Origin: Bryobacteraceae bacterium | GTDB taxonomy: Bacteria > Acidobacteriota > Terriglobia > Bryobacterales > Bryobacteraceae | Direction of reading: 5' to 3' | NCBI GenBank assembly: GCA_025056455.1 | Contig: JANWVY010000001.1 | Span: 877,757-941,756 of the forward strand | Length of the DNA: 64,000 nucleotides | Part shown: one piece after another, positions 16,901 through 24,265 of the stretch | How positions within the stretch are numbered: the stretch's first letter is position 1 | Layout: every line of letters starts with the position of its first letter | Notes under the pieces: model-generated | Told to the model about the DNA's origin: nothing | The model's input: the letters and a program-made list of their open reading frames with translations, nothing else | Database searches by the model: none | Position numbers and translations under genes: made by a program

Positions 16901-19334
16901 TCGGAATTTCCTCCCAAGCTGCCCGCTCTTGCACAAGTTGCGAGAGGAGCTTTTCGGCTTCGCGGTCAAAACGCCCCTCCGGATATTTCCGGCGAAACTC
17001 CACGACCTGTTTCTCATCCGGCTGAGACTGCAACAGTTGCCGCCATGTCTCGGTCTCCTCAAGCACTTGCGCCAGCAACAAGCGAGCCTGCCCCGCGTAG
17101 CGACCGGAAGGGAAATCACGCAGAAACTTTTGGAGCGCCTCGATCGAAGGTTGCCGTTCGAGCTTCTGCCATGAGGTTCGCTCCCGTTCTAACGTGGCGA
17201 GCTGACTTTCGGCCTGCGGCCGGTGTCGGGCATTTGGGAACTGTGTTAAGTAGGCCTGGAGCGCAGCTTGGTCGAGTTTGTCGGTGCGCTCCCAGGCTTG
17301 GTCGTCCGCTTGTTGCGCAAGTGATTCGATGCGCTCGAGGCGCTGTCGCGCCTCGGCGGCGTGAGGTCCTTTTGGAAAGTGGAGAAGAAAATTCCTGAGT
17401 TGTGCCAGGGTCCCCGGAGCATCATCCTCGACGGGAAGACTCTCCCAAGCTCGCCGCTCGCGCTCAAACTCTTGGAGCATTTCGGAGGCCTGCGCCGCAT
17501 GCGGGCCCTGCGGAAAGCGTTCCAGAAACGAAGACAGCGCCAGAGAACTCGGCGCCGTCACAATCTGCTCCCAGAGCTGGGCTTCGGCACGCAACTCTTC
17601 CAGCCGCTGTTGCGCCGCGGCCCGGAAGCGGCTCTGCGGATTTTGGAGGAGAAATAGCTCCACCTCTTCGGCCCGGTACGAAACGCGCGTCCTCTCCCAG
17701 GCCGCCGCTTCGTTTCGTAATTTTCCAAGCAGCGCACGAGCCTTCAGGGCATGGGCACCAGCGGGATAGCGTGCCAGATAGCTCTCCAGGGCCTCTTCTT
17801 GTTCCGACTCTGAAGCCAGCCGCCAGGCCTCGTTTTCTGCGCGCAATTCCTCTAGTCTTGTTTTGGCTTTCCAGGCATATTGACCTTGTGGAAATTCGGC
17901 GAGAAATTTTTCTAACGCGATGATGTCGTCGGAGTCCTGAATACGCTGCCAGCTGCGCTGCTCAGCTTCCAGAGACTCTAAACGTTGCTGGGCCTGAGCC
18001 GCATGAAGGCCGGCCGGATACTGGCGAAGGTACAAACGGTAGGCAGGGATCTGATCTTGGGCGGTTGCCAGCCGCCAGGCCGCTGCCTCAGCCGCGAGTT
18101 CGGCAAGCCGCTCTCTTGCCGCTGACTCATGGGGGCCTCCGGGAAATTGTTGGAGGAAATTCTCAAGCCGTTGCGGATCGGTGGTAAAGCGGACTTGTTC
18201 CCAAACTCCGAACTCCGCCTCGAGCCATTCGAGCCTCCGTTGGGCCGTTTCGGCGTAGATACCGTTTGGAAAGCGTTGCAGGAATGCTTGTAGAGTAGCG
18301 ACGCTGGCTTCCTTGCGAACCGATTCCCAGCTTGCTTCCTCCAGTTGCAGTTCGAGCAGCCGCTGCTGCGCTTCCCAGCTAAACTGGCTCTCCGGGAACC
18401 GCTCCAGAAATTCCTGGATGGCCTTCGCATCATTTGTGCCTTTGACCCGGCTCCACAGGTTCAACTCCTCCTCCGCCGATTCAAGCAAGGATTCCGCATC
18501 GCCGTAACCCTCGAGGGCGGCTTCTAGCTCCTGTACAAATTCCAGGCAACTTCTGAACCGCTGTTCCGGAAGCTTGGCTGTGGCCTTGGATAGAACAGCA
18601 TAGGCTCGCTCGGGAAACAGCTTGCTCACAGAGCGCAAGCTGGGCAAAGGATGATTCCGGATCTGGTCAAAGAGAACATACAGCGTATTGCCCTGAAACG
18701 GCTTGCGTCCGAGCAACAGTTCGTAGGCCAGGACAGCGAAAGAGAACTGGTCGCCCTTTGGTCCCCACGGCAGGCCAGTGATGGCCTCAGGCGGCATGTA
18801 GTGCGGCGTTCCGGCCATCATACCTGCCTCGGTCAGCGTGTTGGAGCTGGCCGCTAAGCCGCCTTCGAGGCTTTTCGCAATGCCAAAATCCGTCAACTTG
18901 ACCACGCCATCGGAGCGGATCATCACATTTTCCGGTTTGACATCGCGATGAATGACGGCGCGGGAGTGTGCGTAGTCGAGCGCCGAAGCGATTTGGCTGA
19001 GAATTCGCAACCGCTCGGAGAGTGCCAACCGTTTCTCTTTCTGAACCAGCTGCCGTAGGTTGACCCCCTCAACCAGCTCCATGACGATGTAAACGGGCTC
19101 GCGATCCGCTTCAAAGTCATGGATGATGACGATGTTGGGGTGAGAAAGCTGCGCTGCGTTGCGGGCTTCGCGGCGAAAACGTTCCTTGAGCAGGGGCACG
19201 ACAGAGACGTCGCCTTCGATGCGCAAGGTTTTAATCGCGACGGAACGGCCGAGATTCGGGTCATAGCCGAGCAGGATGGAGCCCATCCCGCCGCTTCCCA
19301 AGCTCCCCTTAATCTCGTAGCGACCGAGTTTCAA
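13974..19334 (-). CDS. Giant transmembrane Ser/Thr kinase with 28 helical repeats and SUMF1-like domain
   Basis: 1786 residues. The TTG start is supported by AAGG five to nine bases upstream. Residues 5-275 are a Hanks-type kinase with all key residues: GSGGMG loop, Lys35 (VAIKTL), HRDVKPEN (Asp131) and DFG (149-151). From about 300 to 1185 run 21 repeats of roughly 42 residues with consensus W-x(13)-FL-x-x-[FY]P-x-G-x(3)-A-x-x-A-x(2)-L-x(2)-L-x-x-E. One membrane helix follows (about 1192-1212, IAAAGCVVGAVSWFML), then a Pro/Gln linker, seven more repeats (about 1260-1550) and a SUMF1/FGE-like domain ending in GFRCIF (about 1578-1786). The kinase side should be cytoplasmic and the SUMF1 side periplasmic. 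The SUMF1 domain keeps RLPTEAEWEFAARGG and GLFDMTGNVSE but I see no FGE-type catalytic cysteine pair, so it is more likely a binding module. Substrates are unknown. Confidence 0.93.
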   Translation of the reverse strand: MKLGRYEIKGSLGSGGMGSILLGYDPNLGRSVAIKTLRIEGDVSVVPLLKERFRREARNAAQLSHPNIVIIHDFEADREPVYIVMELVEGVNLRQLVQKEKRLALSERLRILSQIASALDYAHSRAVIHRDVKPENVMIRSDGVVKLTDFGIAKSLEGGLAASSNTLTEAGMMAGTPHYMPPEAITGLPWGPKGDQFSFAVLAYELLLGRKPFQGNTLYVLFDQIRNHPLPSLRSVSKLFPERAYAVLSKATAKLPEQRFRSCLEFVQELEAALEGYGDAESLLESAEEELNLWSRVKGTNDAKAIQEFLERFPESQFSWEAQQRLLELQLEEASWESVRKEASVATLQAFLQRFPNGIYAETAQRRLEWLEAEFGVWEQVRFTTDPQRLENFLQQFPGGPHESAARERLAELAAEAAAWRLATAQDQIPAYRLYLRQYPAGLHAAQAQQRLESLEAEQRSWQRIQDSDDIIALEKFLAEFPQGQYAWKAKTRLEELRAENEAWRLASESEQEEALESYLARYPAGAHALKARALLGKLRNEAAAWERTRVSYRAEEVELFLLQNPQSRFRAAAQQRLEELRAEAQLWEQIVTAPSSLALSSFLERFPQGPHAAQASEMLQEFERERRAWESLPVEDDAPGTLAQLRNFLLHFPKGPHAAEARQRLERIESLAQQADDQAWERTDKLDQAALQAYLTQFPNARHRPQAESQLATLERERTSWQKLERQPSIEALQKFLRDFPSGRYAGQARLLLAQVLEETETWRQLLQSQPDEKQVVEFRRKYPEGRFDREAEKLLSQLVQERAAWEEIPTIQGPLQRQGLKAFLKAYPNGRFASEAARRLELLAAAEQAEWKAIGSGEQAEPALRAFLEKFGDGPLAQPARQRLNEIQRDRQLWLEACSQNTVLAYENYLRQSPSGNYAGQAQAAIEELQRLAEREAWQQAQAQKDRAAFQMYLARFPQGLHAAEAREAIEALEREADEQAWRQAQAESTLVSLQRYLEQYPRGIHFDEALNAIEAIRRASEQKAWEAVANSWDVHQIERYLSDYPLGLHRAEAKQRLEVVAKEARTYQSAIEAGEPEALRLYLAEFFYAPRAAQAGSLLASWQAEEENWNRLSLSDDPALLEAFATRASSKFGKLALARAAQLRQEESAWRQVCQSMNLAQCRAFVSRYPHSKHAAEAQVLLQALEARKRALFRRLRAIAAAGCVVGAVSWFMLREQRPGPSDRQASRASPTIQQPAGQARQPARTPEKHLQAAARETREWLNLDLRNRDALKSFLAAHPDGAYAAAARKRLTYLEAEDRVWQQLRSATDPSALKKFLAAYPDGVFHELARQLLARLEGEEKTWLEASRKREVANLEAYLQTFPAGRYAPEARQMLNELKQAAEAAWQQTLASKDPAAMERYLREHPKSPHAAEARIRLNEWNALREWERIKVQPTLESLEAFRDRYPGSPFEGEATKLLEDLRAVEAWAKIKDSIQASDLEEYLRSFPNSRPRKLAEERLRMIQDWNTARARNSAEEIRRFLDRYQASPFEPEAQNLLREMARLDELKKKKEAGDSKKEPADGAKAGATRVGRDGLIYVRLPGGSFQMGCVTGDAKCDKRLESPRAVTVNPFHIGKHEVTVEAYKKYASETGAKMPEPPVFDKSWSNSRSPVVNVTASDAQSYCAWANPNGRLPTEAEWEFAARGGNYEAIFIGGSQASARISYFDFKPAPQAVAMLEPNAFGLFDMTGNVSEITYAGNSPGSGIVLRGGNFAQGRDQMRISYKFPADGRKGYNGTGFRCIF

Positions 19335-19346
19335 CGCGCACCTTTA

Positions 19347-19409
19347 GAAGACACAACGCGCGCGGCTCTCTTCCTAGAGGCCCAGGCGTCCAGACTGGAT
19401 TGTGTCTTC
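19347..19409 (-). promoter_or_regulatory. Perfect inverted repeat abutting the ribosome-binding site of the giant kinase
   Basis: GAAGACACAA and TTGTGTCTTC (10 bp, perfect) occupy 19400-19409 and 19347-19356, 43 bases apart. On the minus-strand RNA the second arm ends directly before TAAAGG (19346-19341), the presumed Shine-Dalgarno of the kinase. An inner stem (GGC-CTCT with AGAG-GCC) can form in the loop. This could be an operator or an RNA hairpin limiting translation. Confidence 0.45.
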
Positions 19410-19441
19410 AGCTTATCAGATGCAGTTTGCAGCGGGGCACG

Positions 19442-20404
19442 CTACTTGCGCCGGAGCGCACGCCGGGCCGCCTCAGCCACTTTGGCGGCAGTCAAGCCGT
19501 ATTTTTGGAGGAGCGCCTCCGGAGAACCAGATTCGGCGTAAGTGTTTTCCAGGCCGACATACTCCATCACGCAAGGCCGAGTCCGCGAGACGACCTGGGC
19601 CACTCTTACCCCGAGCCCGCCATCCACCAGATGCTCCTCACTGACGACAATCGCGCCCGTTTCCGAAGCTGCTTTTGTAATGGCCGCTTCGTCAAGCGGT
19701 TTTATGGTGGGCATATCGATCACGCGGGCCGAGATGCCGTCGGCATCGAGCATTTCCGCAGCGCGAATGGATTCGGCTACCATAAGCCCGTGCGCCATGA
19801 GAGTGACGTCTTTGCCGTCTAGCAACTGAATGGCTTTGCCGATTTCGAATTTCTGGTCCTTGGAATACACGACGGGCACTTTGGGCCTGCCCGCGCGAAT
19901 AAATACTGGGCCCACGTGCGAGGCCGCCAGTCGAACAAAGGCGCCCATGGCCACTTCATCAGCCGGGCTCAACACCACAAACCCGGGGAGGCTACAGGCA
20001 AGCGCTAGGTCCTCAATGCTCATTTGCGACGGGCCGTCTTCACCGATGGAAATCCCCGAGTGCGTTCCTACCACTTTTACATTCGTGTTGGGATACGCCA
20101 CGGTAACCCGCAGCTGTTCAAAACCTTTGTTGAGGACAAAAGCAGAGAAACTGGCTACGAAGGGAATCTTGCCGCTCGAAGCAAGACCGGCTCCCACCGC
20201 CACCATATTCGCCTCCGCGATGCCGCAAGAAAAGAACCGGTCAGGAAACTCCTTGGCGAAATAATGCACCATGGTGGACTTGGAGAGGTCCGCGTCACAC
20301 ACAACCACGTCTTTGTTTTCCCGGCCGATCTCCACCAAGGCCCGGCCAAACGCTTCCCGAGTCGCTTGACCAAGCTTCAGTTCGTATTTTGTGCTGACAG
20401 CCAT
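19442..20404 (-). CDS. Transketolase C-terminal subunit (split transketolase)
   Basis: 320 residues from the ATG at 20404, one base after the stop of the N-terminal subunit (TAA-g-ATG), so the two subunits are translationally coupled. It has the pyrimidine-binding domain (VVVCDADLSKSTMVHYFAKE, CGIAEANMVAVGAGLA with the conserved Glu, HSGISIGEDGPSQM) and the C-terminal transketolase domain (VEEHL-like VSEEHLVDGGLG). With its partner it transfers two-carbon units between sugar phosphates in the pentose phosphate pathway, using TPP, in the cytoplasm. Confidence 0.93.
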   Translation of the reverse strand: MAVSTKYELKLGQATREAFGRALVEIGRENKDVVVCDADLSKSTMVHYFAKEFPDRFFSCGIAEANMVAVGAGLASSGKIPFVASFSAFVLNKGFEQLRVTVAYPNTNVKVVGTHSGISIGEDGPSQMSIEDLALACSLPGFVVLSPADEVAMGAFVRLAASHVGPVFIRAGRPKVPVVYSKDQKFEIGKAIQLLDGKDVTLMAHGLMVAESIRAAEMLDADGISARVIDMPTIKPLDEAAITKAASETGAIVVSEEHLVDGGLGVRVAQVVSRTRPCVMEYVGLENTYAESGSPEALLQKYGLTAAKVAEAARRALRRK

Positions 20405-20405
20405 C

Positions 20406-21224
20406 TTATGCAAGCTCCTTTAAAGCAAGTGCCAGTTCCTCGCGGGTTGGGGCTGTGCCGTGGAATTTCGGATTATTTTCCATAAACGACACGCCTTTGC
20501 CTTTAATGGTGTGGGCAATTAAACAAGTAGGCCGGCCTTTGGTGGCCGCCGCTTCCGCAAAAGCCGAGCGAATGGCCTCGAGATCGTGCCCGTCTAGTTC
20601 TAGGGTATGCCAGCCGAAGGCGCGCCACTTCTCGGCGAGGGGCTCCAGCTCCATAATGTCCTTCACCCAGCCGTCGAGCTGGATTTTGTTGTAGTCGACG
20701 ATGGCAACAATATTGTCCACTTTATGGAAAGCGGCAAACATGGCAGCCTCCCAAATCTGGCCCTCTTGAATTTCGCCATCTCCCAGCATGACGTAGACAC
20801 GCGAGGGGCGATGGTCAAGGCGCGCCGCTAAAGCCATGCCCAAGCCGATCGAAAGCCCTTGCCCGAGCGAACCCGTAGAGGCCTCGAGAGCTGGAATAAA
20901 TCGGCGGTCGGGGTGTCCCTGGTAGATCGAGCCGAGCTGCCGGAGCGTCTTGAGCTCACTCACGGGCGTATAGCCGCACTCCGCCATGATCGCGTACAGC
21001 ACCGGGCAAGCGTGCCCTTTTCCGAGAATGAACCGGTCTCGATCTGGCCAGTGCGGATTTTTCGGATCGTGACGCATGACCTCTTTGTAGAGCACAGCCA
21101 GGATTTCAACTGCTGACAGCGAACCACCCGGATGCCCGGATTTGGCTTCCGTGATCATTTCGACAATATGACGCCGGATCAGCTTGCAGAACTGCTGGAG
21201 TTGATTGAGATCGGTGGTGGACAT
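20406..21224 (-). CDS. Transketolase N-terminal subunit (split transketolase)
   Basis: 272 residues, the TPP-binding half. It has the metal/diphosphate motif GDGEIQEGQIWEAAMFAAFH...NIVAIVDYN (GDG-x25-N type), SGHPGGSLSAVEIL, GKGHACPVLYA and STGSLGQGLSIGLGMA. Two-gene transketolases are common in archaea and in several bacterial phyla. Nothing appears to be missing. It is the first gene of a two-gene operon with the C-terminal subunit. Confidence 0.93.
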   Translation of the reverse strand: MSTTDLNQLQQFCKLIRRHIVEMITEAKSGHPGGSLSAVEILAVLYKEVMRHDPKNPHWPDRDRFILGKGHACPVLYAIMAECGYTPVSELKTLRQLGSIYQGHPDRRFIPALEASTGSLGQGLSIGLGMALAARLDHRPSRVYVMLGDGEIQEGQIWEAAMFAAFHKVDNIVAIVDYNKIQLDGWVKDIMELEPLAEKWRAFGWHTLELDGHDLEAIRSAFAEAAATKGRPTCLIAHTIKGKGVSFMENNPKFHGTAPTREELALALKELA

Positions 21225-21364
21225 GCGTAAACCATCAGCGTATCATTTCGACCGCGGCGGAATCAGAGCCCTCTGCGGTGGCCTTTTGGACCGAATCGAG
21301 GCCTGTCTGGGAAGGGAAGTGCTCCTAAGGCAGAGCGAGCATATCTGTGCCCGTTACGGGCCAC

Positions 21365-24190
21365 TTAGCGCCCCGGCGCGTTCGCAAGTTGCGTGACGCC
21401 AAACACCTGCCCCCCAACCAAGATCCAACCATAGCGCGGCAGGCCAGTTTCGTTCGGCTCCACCCGGGCGGAAACAACGCCGTTGCGATTCGCTACCACC
21501 GTCATCCAGCTCACGCCAGGCTCAGGCGCCCATCGAAACGTGCTGGGCGTTGCCGAGACGGTGACGCGAACTTCGCCTCCCTCGGGGCCAATGAAAGTCT
21601 CGCGAGGTGTAAGGCTCAGCGAGGCGACGTCGGTATTCTGAGAGCCAAACTGTTCCACGGGAATTTCAACTTGCGCGATGCGCAGCACTCCCCGCCGATC
21701 TTCGGCTGCGGGGTTTGCTTGGATCTGGATCGGGATCATACGCTGTCCCGCACCTCGCGCAACGCCAACCGAAATCCATTCGTCGCTGGAGGAAACGCTC
21801 CATTCACAGGTTGGGCCCGTCTGCACAACCACATTGAATGTCGCACCCGTGGTGTTCGCCACAATCCGAGCGGGTACGGGCAGATAGCTACAGGCGTCAG
21901 TGAAGGAAACGGTGCCAGCGGAATGCCAGTCCGTCGTCCGCCCCGTGATATCGACCACCTTGGCGAACACGCTATAGGCATCCGTTTCCGGCGCGAGAAA
22001 ACGGATTGCGACTTGCAGCCGGCTCTCTACCGGACTAATGGCGGCCCGGCTCTGATAGGTAACCTCACAGTAGCGGTTGCTCACCATGCGATTGGCGGCG
22101 ATCGCGACGTCGACGAAGTCTCCTTGAGTGTTCGCCAAACCAAAACGATTGCTGGCGAAATCGACTCGCAAATGGCAGCTATGAGCCAAATCGAGACCGG
22201 TATGAACCAGGAGGTGCACGGCGGCGATGTCAGCGGCGCCATTGGGATCGCGGAAACCAATTTGCCAGGTGCTTGGCGCCAAGCGCGGAATCTCGCCACG
22301 GGAGGGGCTCACGAAGGTGAGCGCAGGCGGCTCCGGACGCCCTTGCTGACGGGCCAGGATCGTTTGCCGGCCTATGGTGATGCTACCGTGGCGCGCACTG
22401 GTCTCCACGTTCTCCGCAAGGGCTGCTTCAACAGTTGCGCTGGCTTGCAGCCAGCCGGACTGCACGGGCTGGATCCAATAGGAGTTACTATGCACGGGGT
22501 AGCGGCAGCCTGCGCTGCCTTCCACGTTGAGGAAAATGCGATCGAGCTCGCCCGGCAGGAGGAATAGCCCTCGCTCGAGGGACGGTACGGTGTCTGTAAC
22601 CGAGACGCAGGATGGCCGGTAGTGAACAGCAACTCGCAGCCGCTCCGGGTTGGCTTCAACGACTTCCAGTTCAAGGTCCGAATAAGGGTCTTCCCAACGG
22701 CGCCCCGGTTTGAGCGTAGGATCGAGGAAATTGCCCGGCGCGGTGGCGAACTGGTTTACCGGCGGCGGATTGAAATCGATTAAATCCGAAGCGATGCCAG
22801 TGGCCGCATCTTCTAGACGAATCAGCGCCCCTTGGTACGCACTGCGAACATTCACAGGCCACAACGAATCGAATAGGCCAATAGGCTGACGGTATTCAAT
22901 CCACAACCATTGACCGGACCCGATGTTGCGCCGGATTCGGAGGGCTCGCGGACGGTCGCCTTCGGCCTGCATGGGCATGATGTCAAAAACGCCGTCTCCC
23001 GTCACCTCAACGACCGCCGTGCGAGGATCGTGCCAGCCCATTCGCACTTTGTGCGCCATGGTATGGTGCGAGACAGCCTGATTTCCCATGGTCGAAAAGC
23101 GGTCACCATATTCCGCCGAGATAGCATGAAGGCGATCGGGGCCTGCGGCCATACCCGGGTAACGTAGCGTCCGTGCGTGTCCCAATCCAAAGTTGTGGCC
23201 GAGTTCATGCGTGGCCACCATCAGCACGTTGCTAATGTCGTTGGCGACTGGCTGCCAGGCAAAGGACACGCGAATGGGGCCGTCGCCTGGAGAGCTCGTG
23301 TTCAGACATCCCACCGATCCAAGGCCCAACCACGGGCACCCGCTGGCTGGGCGGGTGAAAAGAATGTAGACGCGATCATATTCGCGGAAATCCACCTCTG
23401 CATCCGCCGCCCGGATGGCTGCGAGTCTTAAGCCCGTGGATTCGTCACAACTGTAGCTTCGATCGAGTTCATACCATCCAAAGACGTCTCCCTGGATGGA
23501 CACTTGATCAAAGGAACCTTCTGCATAAAAGGTATGAACGGTACGGCCGGATCGCCCGAAAAAAGCCTCCGCCACCTGCGCCCGGGAGACTGGCGGCGCG
23601 GGTACTCCTGGAAAGCGGACCATCAAGACCGCGACACGCTGCACGCCCAGCGGAGTACAACGCGGACCTTCTTGCGCTTGTACGCTTTCGGCCGCCCGTG
23701 TCACGATCAAGCGGTCACCAAGCCGCAGTCCCTCCAGTCGAATGATGCTCCCGCAGGTGGTTCCGACAGCTTCGTTGGCTGGGAGGGACGCCTCGACCGC
23801 TCTCGCCTCCGAATAATAGCGGTAGATCCACAGCGGTTCTCGAGAAGAGTCTTCTGGGTCGGCAACAACGACTTCGACTGGGCCTTCGTACTCCTCAGGC
23901 GACTCTAGCAGCGGTGCCAGACGGGAATCAGCCTGCTTCCAAAACGCACTGACACTGGGTTCGAGAACGAGGGACCGCGCCATTCGAGGATCAAGGGCGG
24001 CGATTTTGCGCAGCGCGCGGTAGCGCTCTTCGACCCTCGGGAAAAGGGTGGAGGCGGAGCGGCTCGCTTTTGCGCCCGCAAGCTCGCGGAGACTCTGGTT
24101 CGTGGATTCTGTGCGATCCCGTAAAGACCGCAGATCCTCTCCCCTAGCAATCAAACATCCGGATGCTAGAAGTACTGCAAGACGAAACAT
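21365..24190 (-). CDS. Secreted M11 (gametolysin)-like zinc metalloprotease with BACON-like C-domains
   Basis: 941 residues. A signal peptide (FRLAVLLASGCLIARG) is followed by a propeptide-like region to about 180. The catalytic domain (about 185-450) has HELGHNFGLGH at 328-338, a full metzincin zinc site HExxHxxGxxH, and a Met-turn near residue 368 (FSTMGN). The C-terminal third has beta-rich modules including a BACON-like one (CEWSVSSSDEWISVGVARGAG) and a final similar domain (FRWAPEPGVSWMTVVANRNG). It is expected to degrade extracellular protein. TATACT on the minus strand at 24214-24219 could be its -10 box, and a small hairpin overlaps it. The Oar-like receptor gene lies upstream on the same strand. 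Confidence 0.88.
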   Translation of the reverse strand: MFRLAVLLASGCLIARGEDLRSLRDRTESTNQSLRELAGAKASRSASTLFPRVEERYRALRKIAALDPRMARSLVLEPSVSAFWKQADSRLAPLLESPEEYEGPVEVVVADPEDSSREPLWIYRYYSEARAVEASLPANEAVGTTCGSIIRLEGLRLGDRLIVTRAAESVQAQEGPRCTPLGVQRVAVLMVRFPGVPAPPVSRAQVAEAFFGRSGRTVHTFYAEGSFDQVSIQGDVFGWYELDRSYSCDESTGLRLAAIRAADAEVDFREYDRVYILFTRPASGCPWLGLGSVGCLNTSSPGDGPIRVSFAWQPVANDISNVLMVATHELGHNFGLGHARTLRYPGMAAGPDRLHAISAEYGDRFSTMGNQAVSHHTMAHKVRMGWHDPRTAVVEVTGDGVFDIMPMQAEGDRPRALRIRRNIGSGQWLWIEYRQPIGLFDSLWPVNVRSAYQGALIRLEDAATGIASDLIDFNPPPVNQFATAPGNFLDPTLKPGRRWEDPYSDLELEVVEANPERLRVAVHYRPSCVSVTDTVPSLERGLFLLPGELDRIFLNVEGSAGCRYPVHSNSYWIQPVQSGWLQASATVEAALAENVETSARHGSITIGRQTILARQQGRPEPPALTFVSPSRGEIPRLAPSTWQIGFRDPNGAADIAAVHLLVHTGLDLAHSCHLRVDFASNRFGLANTQGDFVDVAIAANRMVSNRYCEVTYQSRAAISPVESRLQVAIRFLAPETDAYSVFAKVVDITGRTTDWHSAGTVSFTDACSYLPVPARIVANTTGATFNVVVQTGPTCEWSVSSSDEWISVGVARGAGQRMIPIQIQANPAAEDRRGVLRIAQVEIPVEQFGSQNTDVASLSLTPRETFIGPEGGEVRVTVSATPSTFRWAPEPGVSWMTVVANRNGVVSARVEPNETGLPRYGWILVGGQVFGVTQLANAPGR

Positions 24191-24265
24191 GAGCGGGTCG
24201 TCCGGATATTCCCAGTATATCGGAGCAACCGGACCTGACGCGCGGAGTAAGGCGCAAACTCGAGC

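Noticed and set aside
16238-17398. 386-residue plus-strand frame inside the giant kinase gene
   Set aside because: It is the shadow of the Glu/Ala/Arg-rich repeats read in another frame; the kinase frame continues through it with clear repeats on both sides.
14550-18450. Possible DNA tandem repeat (VNTR) in the kinase gene
   Set aside because: The repeats are clear in protein but diverged at base level; no exact tandem DNA copies were seen.
21347-22567. 406-residue plus-strand frame opposite the M11-like protease
   Set aside because: The minus frame holds a complete protease with signal peptide and zinc site. The plus frame has no domain and is rich in His and Arg, as antisense frames of GC-rich genes often are.
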